Shown one piece after another: positions 18,023 through 26,357 of a stretch of DNA of 64,000 nt. The notes under the pieces were generated by a model. It saw only the letters and a list, made by a program, of their open reading frames with translations. It was not told where the DNA came from and searched no databases. The number at the start of each line of letters is the position of its first letter. Positions within the stretch are counted from its first letter, which is position 1. Both the position numbers and the translations under genes were made by a program. This DNA is from Streptomyces odontomachi (GTDB taxonomy: Bacteria; Actinomycetota; Actinomycetes; Streptomycetales; Streptomycetaceae): positions 62,001 to 126,000 of the forward strand of contig NZ_JAMJWG010000018.1 in the NCBI RefSeq assembly GCF_024435355.1. Reading direction: 5' to 3'.

Positions 18023-18145
18023 GTCCCCCGCTGTCCACACGATGCAACCGTTCCTTCCCCGTGGATTCCCCCTCGAACAGGTACACGAGATGCATGCCCC
18101 GCCCGCTCTGCGGCACTCATGTCCTTTCATGGCACACCCGCGACG

Positions 18146-18193
18146 TCATGACGAGGTCATGACGAGGTCATAAAGGGTCATGACTACGTCATA
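18146..18193. repeat. Five helically phased TCAT(G/A)A repeats
   Basis: TCATGA at 18146 and 18157, TCATAA at 18168, TCATGA at 18178 and TCATAA at 18189: spacings of 11, 11, 10 and 11 bp, one turn of B-DNA each. Three units share TCATGAC. A cooperative DNA-binding protein lining one face of the helix is the natural reading. Confidence 0.65.
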
Positions 18194-18246
18194 AGCCGGG
18201 ACCACCACCGCCCGCCTTCGAAACCGAGCCGGGGACCCGCACACGG

Positions 18247-18267
18247 CCGTGACCTGCGAGGTCACGG
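18247..18267. terminator. Hairpin downstream of poxB
   Basis: CCGTGACC and GGTCACGG form a perfect 8-bp stem with a 5-base loop, about 170 bases past the poxB stop. It is plausible as a terminator for poxB, though rather distant and without a T tract. Confidence 0.4.
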
Positions 18268-18435
18268 CTCGGCGCGGGTCAGTTTGCGACCGTCACAGTC
18301 CGATGCACGGCAGGTGAAAGAAACGCCCGGCGGGCGTGGTCGCACCCCGCGGTCGCGCCCTGCCGTCGCACCCGCCGGTCATATCGTCGAAGGGACGCCG
18401 GTACCGACCCGCCCGTCGAAGCGGCCGGGCCCGCC

Positions 18436-20178
18436 TCATGGTCGCGGCACGTTGCGCAGGTTGGAACGCGCCATCTGCACCATCCGGCCCACGCCGCCGT
18501 CCAGCACCATCTTCGACGCGGAGAGCGCGAACCCGGTCACCATGTCGGCGCTGATCCGGGGCGGGATGGAGAGCGCGTTCGGATCGGTCACGACGTCGAC
18601 GAGCGCGGGGCCCTTGTGCGCGAAGGCGTCCCGCAGCGCGCCCGCGAGCTGCTTGGGCTTCTCCACCCGCACCCCGTGGGCCCCGCACGCCCGGGCCACC
18701 GCGGCGAAGTCGGGGTTGCGCAGGGCCGTGCCGTACGCGGGCAGGCCGGCGACCATCATCTCCAGCTCGACCATGCTGAGGGAGGAGTTGTTGAACAGGA
18801 CGACCTTCACCGGCAGGTCGTACTGCACCAACGTGAGGAAGTCACCCATCAGCATGGCGAATCCGCCGTCGCCCGACATGGCCACCACCTGCCGGCCACG
18901 GTCGATGAACTGGACCCCGATGGCCTGCGGCAGCGCGTTGGCCATGGAACCGTGCGAGAAGGAGCCGATGATGCGTCGCCGGCCGTTCGGCGTCAGATAG
19001 CGGGCCGCCCAGACGTTGCACATTCCGGTGTCCACGGTGAACACGGCATCGTCCGTGGCGAGGTCGTCGAGCACGGAGGCGACGTACTCGGGGTGGATCG
19101 GGATGTGCGTGTCGACCTTGCGGGTATAGGCCTTCACCACGCCTTCCAGCGCGTCCGCGTGCTTCTTCAGCATCCGGTCCAGGAACCTGCGGTCGGTCTT
19201 GGGCGACACCTTCGGGATCAGGCAACGCAGCGTCTCGCGCACATCGCCCCAGACGGCCAGGTCGAGCTTGCTGCGCCGGCCCAGGTGCTCGGCGCGCACG
19301 TCCACCTGGACGATCCGCACGTCATCGGGCAGGAACGGGTTGTACGGGAAGTCGGTGCCCAGCAGGATCAGCAGATCGCACTCGTGGGTGGCCTCGTAAG
19401 CGGCGCCATAGCCGAGCAGACCGCTCATGCCCACGTCGAACGGGTTGTCGTACTGGATGAACTCCTTGCCGCGCAGGGCGTGACCCACGGGTGCCTTGAT
19501 CTTCTCCGCGAACTGCATGACCTCGGCGTGCGCCCCCGCGGTGCCCCGGCCGCAGAAGAGGGTGACCCGGTCCGCCTCGTCGATCATGGCGGCCAGCCGG
19601 TCGATCTCCGCATCGCCGGGGCGCGCGGTGGGGCGCGTGGTGACGAGGGCGCTTTCGGTGGTGCGCTCGGGGGCGGGGTCGTCCGCGATGTCGCCGGGCA
19701 TCGCCACCACGCTGACGCCGGAGCGGCCGACGGCGTGCTGGATGGCGGTCTGGAGCAGCCGGGGCATCTGCCGGGCGTTGGAGATCAGTTCGCAGTAGTG
19801 GCTGCACTCACGGAACAGCTGGTCCGGATGGGTCTCCTGGAAGTAGCTCAACCCGATCTCGCTGGACGGGATCTGGGAGGCGAGGGCGAGCACCGGGGCG
19901 GAGGAGCGGTGCGCGTCGTACAGGCCGTTGATCAGGTGCAGGTTGCCCGGACCGCAGGACCCGGCGCAGGCGCACAGGTCCCCGGTGATCTGGGCCTCGG
20001 CACCGGCCGCGAACGCGGCCGTCTCCTCGTGCCGCACATGGATCCAGTCCATGCCGGGATGCCGCCGCACGGCGTCCACGACGGGGTTGAGACTGTCCCC
20101 GACCACCCCGTACAGCCGCTTGACCCCGGCGCGTACGAGGGTGTCGACAAACTGCTCCGCGACGTTCTGCTTGGCCAT
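18436..20178 (-). CDS. poxB: Pyruvate dehydrogenase (quinone-type), ThDP-dependent
   Basis: 580 residues from ATG at 20178 (GAGGAAG just upstream), the normal size of PoxB. It is a three-domain thiamine diphosphate enzyme: catalytic Glu in VRHEETAAFAAGAEAQITG, central FAD-type domain (residues about 190-330), and the C-terminal ThDP/Mg motif GDGGFAMLMGDFLTLVQYDL ending in VLFNNSSLSMVE. PoxB decarboxylates pyruvate to acetate and CO2 and passes electrons to membrane quinones. The C-terminal region (SADMVTGFALSASKMVLDG) resembles the membrane-binding end of PoxB. It is monocistronic, with a strong terminator upstream closing the previous gene. Related acetolactate-synthase-like enzymes are less likely. 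Confidence 0.88.
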   Translation of the reverse strand: MAKQNVAEQFVDTLVRAGVKRLYGVVGDSLNPVVDAVRRHPGMDWIHVRHEETAAFAAGAEAQITGDLCACAGSCGPGNLHLINGLYDAHRSSAPVLALASQIPSSEIGLSYFQETHPDQLFRECSHYCELISNARQMPRLLQTAIQHAVGRSGVSVVAMPGDIADDPAPERTTESALVTTRPTARPGDAEIDRLAAMIDEADRVTLFCGRGTAGAHAEVMQFAEKIKAPVGHALRGKEFIQYDNPFDVGMSGLLGYGAAYEATHECDLLILLGTDFPYNPFLPDDVRIVQVDVRAEHLGRRSKLDLAVWGDVRETLRCLIPKVSPKTDRRFLDRMLKKHADALEGVVKAYTRKVDTHIPIHPEYVASVLDDLATDDAVFTVDTGMCNVWAARYLTPNGRRRIIGSFSHGSMANALPQAIGVQFIDRGRQVVAMSGDGGFAMLMGDFLTLVQYDLPVKVVLFNNSSLSMVELEMMVAGLPAYGTALRNPDFAAVARACGAHGVRVEKPKQLAGALRDAFAHKGPALVDVVTDPNALSIPPRISADMVTGFALSASKMVLDGGVGRMVQMARSNLRNVPRP

Positions 20179-20353
20179 GGCTTCCTCGAACTCCTCGGCG
20201 AGCCCTTGGTGCGTCCCTGGTGAGTGGCACCGGATGACGTCCATGTAGGCACGACGCGGGTTCCTAATCCTGTCGCACCGCCGCGGGTCGGGATCAGGAG
20301 CACCGCGCCGGAGGGTCCTTGTGGCCTCCGGCGGCGGCTGGGCGGCGGTGGCC

Positions 20354-20388
20354 GCGCGGAGGCCCCCCGGTCGGAGGGGCCTCCGCGC
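20354..20388 (-). terminator. Strong hairpin terminator after the PP2C-like gene
   Basis: GCGCGGAGGCCCC (20354-20366) pairs perfectly over 13 bp with GGGGCCTCCGCGC (20376-20388), with a 9-base loop, 44 bases past the stop of the leftward PP2C-like gene and upstream of poxB. Confidence 0.8.
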
Positions 20389-20431
20389 CCCGGCGGTGAC
20401 GACTCGGGCTCCCCCGGCCGCCCGTGGGTGC

Positions 20432-23400
20432 TCAGGCCTCCCAGACGGCGGCGGCCGTACGGTCGTCCGCGTAGCCCTTCACGCGGACCTGGGCGTCGGC
20501 GAGGAACTCGGCGAGGCCGGGCGGCTCGCCGCGTCCCCAGCGTCCCGCCAGATGGGCTGCCAGGGCCGGCTCACCGTGCAGCGGTTCCGCGAGACCCTGG
20601 CTGCACAGCAGCAGGACGTCGCCGCTCGCTGCGGAGGCGGCGTGGAAACGGAAGGCGGCAGGGGGCGGCGCCGCTGCCGGCTCTCCCCCGGTGACCCGCG
20701 GGTCCGGACGACGGTCCCAAGGGCTCGGGGGCGTGGGAATCCCCAGTTCCATCGTCAGCCGGTCCCCCGCGGGGTCCTCGGCCGGCGTTCCACCGCGGCC
20801 GGAGGCGTCGGCCACCGCCTCCGGCGAGGACGGCTCGAGGTCCTGCCACGCACCGCCACGGATCCGGAACAGGCCGCCGGGACCGGACCCGAAGAAGATC
20901 CGCAGCCGGCAGTCGGGATCTGCGGGCAGCAGCAGGCAGCGCAACGTCGCCGTGTACTCCTCCGGCGGGACGCCCATCTCACGGGCCCGTGCACGCAGCC
21001 GGCCCAGGGCGCGGTCGGTCAACCGGTGCAGACCGGCCTTGAGTGGACCGCGGAGCCCGGCGCGGATGTCCTCCGACAGGCCGGCGTGATGGCGGCCGAC
21101 CACCCTGCCCAGCTCCGCACACGCCTCGCTGGCCGCCCGGTGCGCACCTGCCACGGCCCGTGCGCCGGTGGCCATCGCGACCAGCACCAGGGCCTGCTCG
21201 CCGGTGCCGAAACGGGCCGTGAGCAGGGCGTCGCGGCGCGGCTCACCGCGGTACCTGGCCGAGTCGCCGCGCACGGAGACGGCACGCAACGTGCAGGCGC
21301 CATAGCGCGCGCCGTCCAGCACGGTGTCCGCGACGACCTCGCCGACGCCGTCGGGGTCGGCCTCCGGCAGCGCGACCGGTTCGGCCTCGTAGGTGGGCGG
21401 GCGGTCGCCGACGTGGTGGACGACACCCGGGCCCAGGGCGTTGCCGGGCGGCGGCGCCGATGCCGGGGGCGTCGCCCCGAAGCCGGAGGGTGCCCAGGCG
21501 GGCGGCGTCGTGCCGGTCGGACGGTGCCCCGTCCGGAAGTTGCGGGTCATGTCGGACGCGGGCGGCGGGCCGGCCCGGTCGGGAGCCGATGGGAAGCCGG
21601 ACGCGGGGGCGTCAGGGCCGGTACCGGAGGCGGGCCCGACCGAGCCGGCGCCGTGCTCTGCCGCGGGCGACGGGAACGCCGCCGCGGGGCCGGGCGCCGT
21701 TCCCGTCGGCCCACCGGCCGTCCAGGCGTCCGGCAGAGTGCCGGAGTCGGGATCGCGGGTCGCCTCGGGGCCGGACGGGGTGCCGAAGTCGGAGCCGGGG
21801 GCGGAGTCGGGGGGCAGGTCGGGGCCAGGGCCGGATGCCGTGCCGAGGTCGGATGCGAAGTCCACGTCCGAGCCCGCGCCGGCCGCCGTACCGAAACCAG
21901 AGTCGAAGACCGCACCGAAACCGGACGTGGTCCCGGAGTCAGGCGTCGTCCCGGGTTCGGAGGGCGGCTCGGAGTCAGGCGGCGTCTCGAAGTCGGAAGC
22001 CGGCTCGTAGCCCTGGCCAGGCGCGTCTTCTACCGGTCCGCGCCGCTGGTCCGGGGAGTCCGCGGGTTCAGGGGCGGGTACGGGTGCCGGTGCGGGCGCA
22101 GAGCCGGCAGCGGAGGCCGGCCCGGCCCCGGGCTCCGGGGACGTCCACGCCCCGGGAGCGTTGCCCGTCGGGTGCCACTCCCCTGGTTCCCAGGGGGAGG
22201 ACGGCTGCCAGGAAGAGGGTTGCCAGTCGGACGGCTGCCAGGTGTCGGACGGCTGCCACGCATCGGACGACGCCGGCCGTGCGGGCGCGTCGGATGCGGC
22301 GCGCGGTGCGGCCGTGTCGGAGTCGGCGGAGTCGGCGGAGGCGTCGGGCGCGGGCGCGTCAGAAGATGCGCCGGGAGCAGGCCGCTCAGTGGGGCTCTCC
22401 CAGGCCGGGGGCAACGGCTCCCAGAGCGTGTCGGCGGGGTCCGGCACGGACAGGTCGAGATCGGGCTCCGTGGCGGGCGCGGGCACGGATGCGGTGCCGG
22501 GGGTTGCGGGCGGCTCCGGCGCACGCCGCGACGCGGAAGCGTCCGGGAACTCCGGCACATCGCGCCCGGCGGCCACGTCACGACTCGCCGCATCATCGAA
22601 CGGACCGGACACAAACGACGGACCACGAACACCCGGCACCCCGGGCACCTCAGGAGGCCCAGGCAGGTCAGGGGCTTCGGGGACGGAGGGCGGGCCGGGC
22701 ACACCAGACGGCGCGGAAACGTCCCGGGACCCCGGCACATCGCGCCCGGCGGCCACGTCACGACTCGCCGCATCATCGAACGGACCGGACACAAACGACG
22801 GACCACGAACATCCGGCACCCCCGGCACCTCGGGAGGCCCAGGCAGGTCAGGGGCTTCGGGGACGGAGGGCGGGCCGGGCACACCAGACGGCACGGAAAC
22901 GCCCCGGGACCCCGGCACATCGCGCCCAGCGGCCACGTCAGGATCCGCCGCATCATCGAACGGACCGGACACAAACGACGGACCACGAACATCCGGCACC
23001 CCCGGCACCTCGGGAGGCCCAGCCAGATCCGGCACCCCGGGCACCCGCGGCGGCCCCGGAGTTTCCGGTGGCGTGGGCAGGTCAGGGGCTTCAGGGACGG
23101 CGGGTGGGGCGGGGGCTTCGGGGGGTTTCTTTGCGCGGGGTGGCGCGGGGGTGAACCAGGACGAAGGGGTGCGTGGCTTTGGGGTCCGTGCCCCCGGCGT
23201 ACGCGGTGGCTCGAATTCGTCGGCCGACTTGGAAGGGGTTTCGCCCGATCCGGGCGGGGCGTCGGTCGTTCCGCGCGGGGCATCGGTCGGCTCGTACGGA
23301 GCGTCGGCCGGCTCCGAGGCCCCCGGATAGGTGAATACGGACCGCTGGTCGGGAGCCTGGGGAGGGTGCGGGACGTGCGGCGTGCGGGACGTCTTCGGTG

Positions 23401-23743
23401 GCTCGAACGGGCCCCGTGGCTCCGGCGGAGCGTCGGAAGGATCGAAGGCGTCCGAGGCGTCGGGGGCTTCCGGGTACGCGAATCCAGCGCTCCGGTCGGG
23501 GTCGGGCGGTTCTGGGACGCGGGGCGGCTCGGGCGCTGTGCGCGCCGGTCTGGGGGCGCGGGGCGGCTCCGGAGTGCGAGGTGGGACGAGCGGGGTGTCC
23601 GCCAGCGTGGTGCGGGCGGAAGCGAACCGGTCGTCGATGGTGTCGTCGGTACGGGCGGGTCCCGTGTCCTCGGCGGCACCGTCGTACAACTGCCTCCACC
23701 AGTCGTCCTCGTGGCGCGAATACCTCTCCCCCTGCTGGCTCAT
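20432..23743 (-). CDS. PP2C-like protein with 800-residue Pro-rich repetitive N-terminus
   Basis: 1103 residues from ATG at 23743 (MSQQGERYSRHEDDWW). Residues 1 to about 800 are a disordered Pro/Ser/Asp/Gly-rich region with three nearly identical 60-residue repeats and a Trp-containing WQPSxWQPS stretch. The C-terminal 300 residues fit a PP2C phosphatase fold: RAVSVRGDSARYRGEPRRDALL corresponds to the opening strand, and the final VKGYADDRTAAAVWEA to the last Asp motif. The central metal-binding Asp-Gly motif, expected where ALVLVAMATGARAVAGA lies, is missing, so catalysis is doubtful. There is no signal peptide or membrane helix. No kinase gene is adjacent. Confidence 0.75.
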   Translation of the reverse strand: MSQQGERYSRHEDDWWRQLYDGAAEDTGPARTDDTIDDRFASARTTLADTPLVPPRTPEPPRAPRPARTAPEPPRVPEPPDPDRSAGFAYPEAPDASDAFDPSDAPPEPRGPFEPPKTSRTPHVPHPPQAPDQRSVFTYPGASEPADAPYEPTDAPRGTTDAPPGSGETPSKSADEFEPPRTPGARTPKPRTPSSWFTPAPPRAKKPPEAPAPPAVPEAPDLPTPPETPGPPRVPGVPDLAGPPEVPGVPDVRGPSFVSGPFDDAADPDVAAGRDVPGSRGVSVPSGVPGPPSVPEAPDLPGPPEVPGVPDVRGPSFVSGPFDDAASRDVAAGRDVPGSRDVSAPSGVPGPPSVPEAPDLPGPPEVPGVPGVRGPSFVSGPFDDAASRDVAAGRDVPEFPDASASRRAPEPPATPGTASVPAPATEPDLDLSVPDPADTLWEPLPPAWESPTERPAPGASSDAPAPDASADSADSDTAAPRAASDAPARPASSDAWQPSDTWQPSDWQPSSWQPSSPWEPGEWHPTGNAPGAWTSPEPGAGPASAAGSAPAPAPVPAPEPADSPDQRRGPVEDAPGQGYEPASDFETPPDSEPPSEPGTTPDSGTTSGFGAVFDSGFGTAAGAGSDVDFASDLGTASGPGPDLPPDSAPGSDFGTPSGPEATRDPDSGTLPDAWTAGGPTGTAPGPAAAFPSPAAEHGAGSVGPASGTGPDAPASGFPSAPDRAGPPPASDMTRNFRTGHRPTGTTPPAWAPSGFGATPPASAPPPGNALGPGVVHHVGDRPPTYEAEPVALPEADPDGVGEVVADTVLDGARYGACTLRAVSVRGDSARYRGEPRRDALLTARFGTGEQALVLVAMATGARAVAGAHRAASEACAELGRVVGRHHAGLSEDIRAGLRGPLKAGLHRLTDRALGRLRARAREMGVPPEEYTATLRCLLLPADPDCRLRIFFGSGPGGLFRIRGGAWQDLEPSSPEAVADASGRGGTPAEDPAGDRLTMELGIPTPPSPWDRRPDPRVTGGEPAAAPPPAAFRFHAASAASGDVLLLCSQGLAEPLHGEPALAAHLAGRWGRGEPPGLAEFLADAQVRVKGYADDRTAAAVWEA
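22531..23025. repeat. 180-bp direct repeats in the PP2C-like gene
   Basis: Blocks beginning at about 22561, 22741 and 22921 are nearly identical over most of 180 bp; the junction part between the second and third copies (22681-22740 against 22861-22920) differs at only a few bases. The frame is kept (60 codons). Near-identity at the DNA level implies recent amplification or ongoing gene conversion. Confidence 0.9.
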
Positions 23744-24206
23744 GCAGTTATTGTCCACCGCCCTGACGGCCGGAAAACGGCGCCGACACGAAAATCCGCG
23801 TCTCGCTGGGCCACTCGGGGGATAAGACCGCCGGGCGACCCCACCCCCCACGGGAGAGCCGCCCGGCGGCCGTCGGTGTGACCTGGGCCTACCGCCCATC
23901 GCGCCCGGTAGGTCCGGATCCGGATCAGGGTCACGGCAGCACCGCAGGCGTCCGCAAATTCCACCGTACGGGTGACGCCCGCGACCCGAGCGCTGATGCT
24001 CCTGCATTGTCGTCGAGTGCACCGTGGCACGTCCACGCGAGGGGACTCCCCGGATGGGGCCAACAAGGTCAGGCAAGGGCGGTCACGACTGTTTTCCGCC
24101 ATATACGGCCCGAGGCATCCCGACGTGAGCCCGAACGCGTCGGGCGGGGCGACCGCTCGGCCTCGCCTGCTCTGCGGTTCGGCGCCGTGTTGGGCACCCT
24201 GGGCAG
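23744..24206. other. Divergent intergenic region, 463 bp, nothing recognised
   Basis: It lies between the divergent PP2C-like and DUF456 genes. I looked for tRNA, small ORFs with a ribosome binding site and clear dyads. Apart from short GC-rich hairpins around 23850-23875 (GCCGGGCG facing CGCCCGGC-like sequence) I found nothing I can name. Confidence 0.5.
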
Positions 24207-24689
24207 ATGGGAGTGCCCGAGCTCCTGCTGGTCGGCCTGGTGATGCTGCTCGGCCTCGCAGGCGTGCTGGTGCCCGGCGTGCCGGGCCCGTGGCTGGTGT
24301 GGGCGGCCGTTCTGTGGTGGGCGCTTCAGGACCGCAGCCGGCTCGCCGGAATCGTGCTGGCCGGAACCACCGGCATCCTGCTGGCCGCCCAGGCCGTGCG
24401 CTGGCAGTTGCCGTCCCGGCGCCGGGGCGCGGGAGACGGCCTCACCCACCGGCTCGCGCTGCGCGCCGGGGCGGGGGCGCTCATCGGCTTCTGCGTGCTG
24501 CCGGTGATCGGCGCCGTCCCCGGGTTCGTCGGCGGGATCTACCTGGCCGAGCGCGTGCGGCTGGGTGGCCGCGGCGAGGCGGTGACCGCGACCAGGGCGG
24601 CGATGCGGTCCGGCGGCTGGAGCGTGCTCGCGGAACTGTTCGCGTGCCTGCTGATCACGGCGGCCTGGTTGGGCGCGCTGGCCTGGTGA
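24207..24689 (+). CDS. DUF456 family membrane protein
   Basis: 160 residues, almost entirely hydrophobic: ELLLVGLVMLLGLAGVLVPGVPGPWLVWAAVLWWAL, IVLAGTTGILLAAQAVRW, ALIGFCVLPVIGAVPGFVGGIYLAERV and ELFACLLITAAWLGAL give four or five membrane segments. The paired glycine-rich helices with the PGxPGPWL signature fit DUF456, a small inner-membrane family of unknown function. The ATG at 24207 has only weak Shine-Dalgarno-like sequence (GGGCAG). It is monocistronic and converges on rsgA. Confidence 0.82.
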   Translation: MGVPELLLVGLVMLLGLAGVLVPGVPGPWLVWAAVLWWALQDRSRLAGIVLAGTTGILLAAQAVRWQLPSRRRGAGDGLTHRLALRAGAGALIGFCVLPVIGAVPGFVGGIYLAERVRLGGRGEAVTATRAAMRSGGWSVLAELFACLLITAAWLGALAW

Positions 24690-24740
24690 CGAGGTCGCCA
24701 GGACGTCACCAGGACGTGCGGCGGTGGCGGGCCGGCGGCG

Positions 24741-24785
24741 CCGGGAGCACGCCGCATGGGCCATGCGCCCGCGACGTGCTCCCGG
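24741..24785. terminator. Bidirectional terminator between DUF456 gene and rsgA
   Basis: CCGGGAGCACG (24741-24751) pairs perfectly with CGTGCTCCCGG (24775-24785), and the loop contains a second dyad (GCATGGGCCATGC). It lies between two converging stops. Confidence 0.7.
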
Positions 24786-24807
24786 TGGGGCCGGCGAAGC
24801 CGGCAGG

Positions 24808-25902
24808 TCAGTCGACGTACCCCCGTTTGGCCCGCATCGCCGCCTTGCCCTCCGCGCCGCGCTGCTTCCACTGCCGGCGGAGTTCGGCGCGGGCCCGGGC
24901 GTCCGTCTTGGCGACGATCCGCTCGTTCTCCCGGACCAGCTTGCGATAGCTGTCGAGACGGCGCTGCGGCAGCGTGCCGTCGGCGACGGCGGCCTGCACC
25001 GCGCAGCCGGGCTCCGCCAGGTGGGCGCAGTCGTGGAAACGGCAGTCCCCGGCGAGGTCCTCGATCTCGGAGAAGACCTGGCCGACGCCCGTACCGGCGT
25101 CCCAGAGTCCGACCCCGCGCACGCCGGGCGTGTCGATGAGGACGCCGCCGCCGGGCAGCACCAGGAGGTTGCGGGTGGTGGTGGTGTGCCGGCCCTTGCC
25201 GTCGACGTCCCGCACCGCGTGGACCTGCATCACGTCCTCGCCGACCAGCACGTTGGCGAGCGTCGACTTGCCCGCCCCGGACTGCCCGAGCAACACGCTC
25301 GTGCCGCCCGCGACGCCGGCGGCCAGCACGTCGATCGCCTCACCGGTGGCCGCGCTGACCGCCAGGACCTGCACGCCGGGCGTCGTCCCTTCGACGTCCT
25401 CCACCAGGTGCGCCCGGGTCACCGGATCCGGCACCAGGTCGGCTTTGGTGAGGACCACGACGGGCTGGGCCCCGGACTCCCAGGCCAGCGCGATGAACCG
25501 CTCGACGCGGTCCAGGTCGAGTTCGGCCGCGAGGGACACGGTGATCAGGGCGTGGTCGACGTTGGCCGCGAGGATCTGCGCCTCGGACCGCTTGGATGAG
25601 GTGGAGCGCAGGAACGCCGTGCGGCGCGGCAGGTACTCCCGCACGAAGCGGGGGTCACCGTCCGCGTCAAGGGCGGCCCAGTCGCCGGTGCACACCACCC
25701 TCAGGGGGTCCTTCGGGGTGACGAAGGCGGTGTCGGCGTGGACGGTGCCGTCGGCGGTGATGACATCGCACCGGCCGCGGTCGACCCGGGTGACCCGACC
25801 GGGCACCAGGCCGCGCGCGGCGTACGGGGCGAACGCCGCGGCCCAGGTGGTGTCCCAGCCGTAGGGGACGAGGGCCGCGAAGGAGTTGTTCGGCTCGTTC
25901 AA
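24808..25902 (-). CDS. rsgA: Ribosome small subunit-dependent GTPase A
   Basis: 364 residues from TTG at 25902. It is a circularly permuted GTPase that helps 30S maturation. The motifs come in the permuted order expected: VVLTKADL (G4), VSAATGE (G5), GQSGAGKST (G1/P-loop), DTPGVRG (G3). An N-terminal OB-fold region (VPGRVTRVDRGRCDVITADG) precedes them and the C-terminal zinc knuckle is GDCRFHDCAHLAEPGC. The basic tail (RQWKQRGAEGKAAMRAKRGYVD) is typical. An in-frame start at 25947 would add 15 residues. AAGGG, 10 bases upstream of the TTG, lies inside a perfect 14-bp palindrome. Confidence 0.92.
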   Translation of the reverse strand: MNEPNNSFAALVPYGWDTTWAAAFAPYAARGLVPGRVTRVDRGRCDVITADGTVHADTAFVTPKDPLRVVCTGDWAALDADGDPRFVREYLPRRTAFLRSTSSKRSEAQILAANVDHALITVSLAAELDLDRVERFIALAWESGAQPVVVLTKADLVPDPVTRAHLVEDVEGTTPGVQVLAVSAATGEAIDVLAAGVAGGTSVLLGQSGAGKSTLANVLVGEDVMQVHAVRDVDGKGRHTTTTRNLLVLPGGGVLIDTPGVRGVGLWDAGTGVGQVFSEIEDLAGDCRFHDCAHLAEPGCAVQAAVADGTLPQRRLDSYRKLVRENERIVAKTDARARAELRRQWKQRGAEGKAAMRAKRGYVD

Positions 25903-25911
25903 GACAGGATG

Positions 25912-25925
25912 ACCCTTCGAAGGGT
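25912..25925 (-). promoter_or_regulatory. Perfect 14-bp palindrome over the rsgA ribosome binding site
   Basis: ACCCTTCGAAGGGT is fully self-complementary and contains the only AAGGG upstream of the TTG start of rsgA. It could be an operator dimer site or affect translation; with no loop it would be a poor RNA hairpin, so a DNA operator is more likely. Confidence 0.45.
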
Positions 25926-26062
25926 GGTCCCGGCGGCGCACGCGCACCGGCGCGCAAGGCGACGGCGTACGGGTATGGGTGGAGCGCCGTAGGAGATGCC
26001 TGGAAGAGAAATCCGATGACGCGGATGTCGAAGAGGGATCCGCGGATTTCAGAGGTCAGGCT

Positions 26063-26134
26063 TCAGCCGGAGACCACGGGAGTGGACGAGATGAAGGCGA
26101 AGGAGCGGGCAGCGCCCGCCACAAAGACGGCCAT
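26063..26134 (-). CDS. Small ORF, 23 residues, with near-perfect Shine-Dalgarno
   Basis: The ATG at 26134 is preceded by AAGGGAGGTG with 8 bases between GGAGG and ATG, the best ribosome binding site seen in the window. The product is MAVFVAGAARSFAFISSTPV plus three more residues (VSG). It is hydrophobic at first, then Ser/Thr-rich, with no Cys. It lies between the terminator of the radical SAM gene (26314-26344) and rsgA (start 160 bases further on). A TACAGT -10-like box near 26265 could drive it. I do not recognise the peptide. Possibilities: a translated leader of rsgA, a free small protein, or a peptide substrate for the radical SAM enzyme. Confidence 0.45.
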   Translation of the reverse strand: MAVFVAGAARSFAFISSTPVVSG

Positions 26135-26313
26135 CGGTCACACCTCCCTTCTCCGGCACGCGTCGAGCGCGAGCCTCGTACCTCTGCCTGCACCGGCGTC
26201 CGGGCAGGCCGTGGACCGTGCGCGGTGCCGGTCGGCCCGGCCACCGTGCGCAATGCCCGCACTGTAGCCCGGCCGATTCCGATCGCGCGATTGTTTTTTC
26301 CGGCGCCCCGTGT

Positions 26314-26344
26314 GCCGCCCGTGACACGCCAGGTCACGGGCGGC
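26314..26344 (-). terminator. Hairpin terminator after the radical SAM gene
   Basis: GCCGCCCGTGAC (26314-26325) and GTCACGGGCGGC (26333-26344) form a perfect 12-bp stem with a 7-base loop, 13 bases past the stop of the leftward radical SAM gene. Confidence 0.8.
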
Positions 26345-26357
26345 CCGCCGGCCGGGG

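Larger units (their letters stand above)
18023..18435. other. Intergenic region, 413 bp, with repeat array and hairpin
   Basis: Between the start of the HATPase gene and the end of poxB, both leftward. It contains the TCAT repeat array (18146-18193) and a perfect hairpin (18247-18267). No convincing gene is present. Confidence 0.6.

Noticed and set aside
22531..23025. Regular long repeats considered as a CRISPR array
   Set aside because: Units are 180 bp, abut directly, have no spacers and keep a protein reading frame.
20321..23881. 1186-codon plus-strand frame opposite the PP2C-like gene
   Set aside because: Shadow of the Pro/Gly-rich repeats, Arg/Gly-rich with no domain; the minus-strand frame has a PP2C-like domain and terminator.
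23744..24206. tRNA or structured RNA in the largest featureless gap
   Set aside because: No T-loop consensus, acceptor pairing or conserved motif found by eye; only short GC hairpins.
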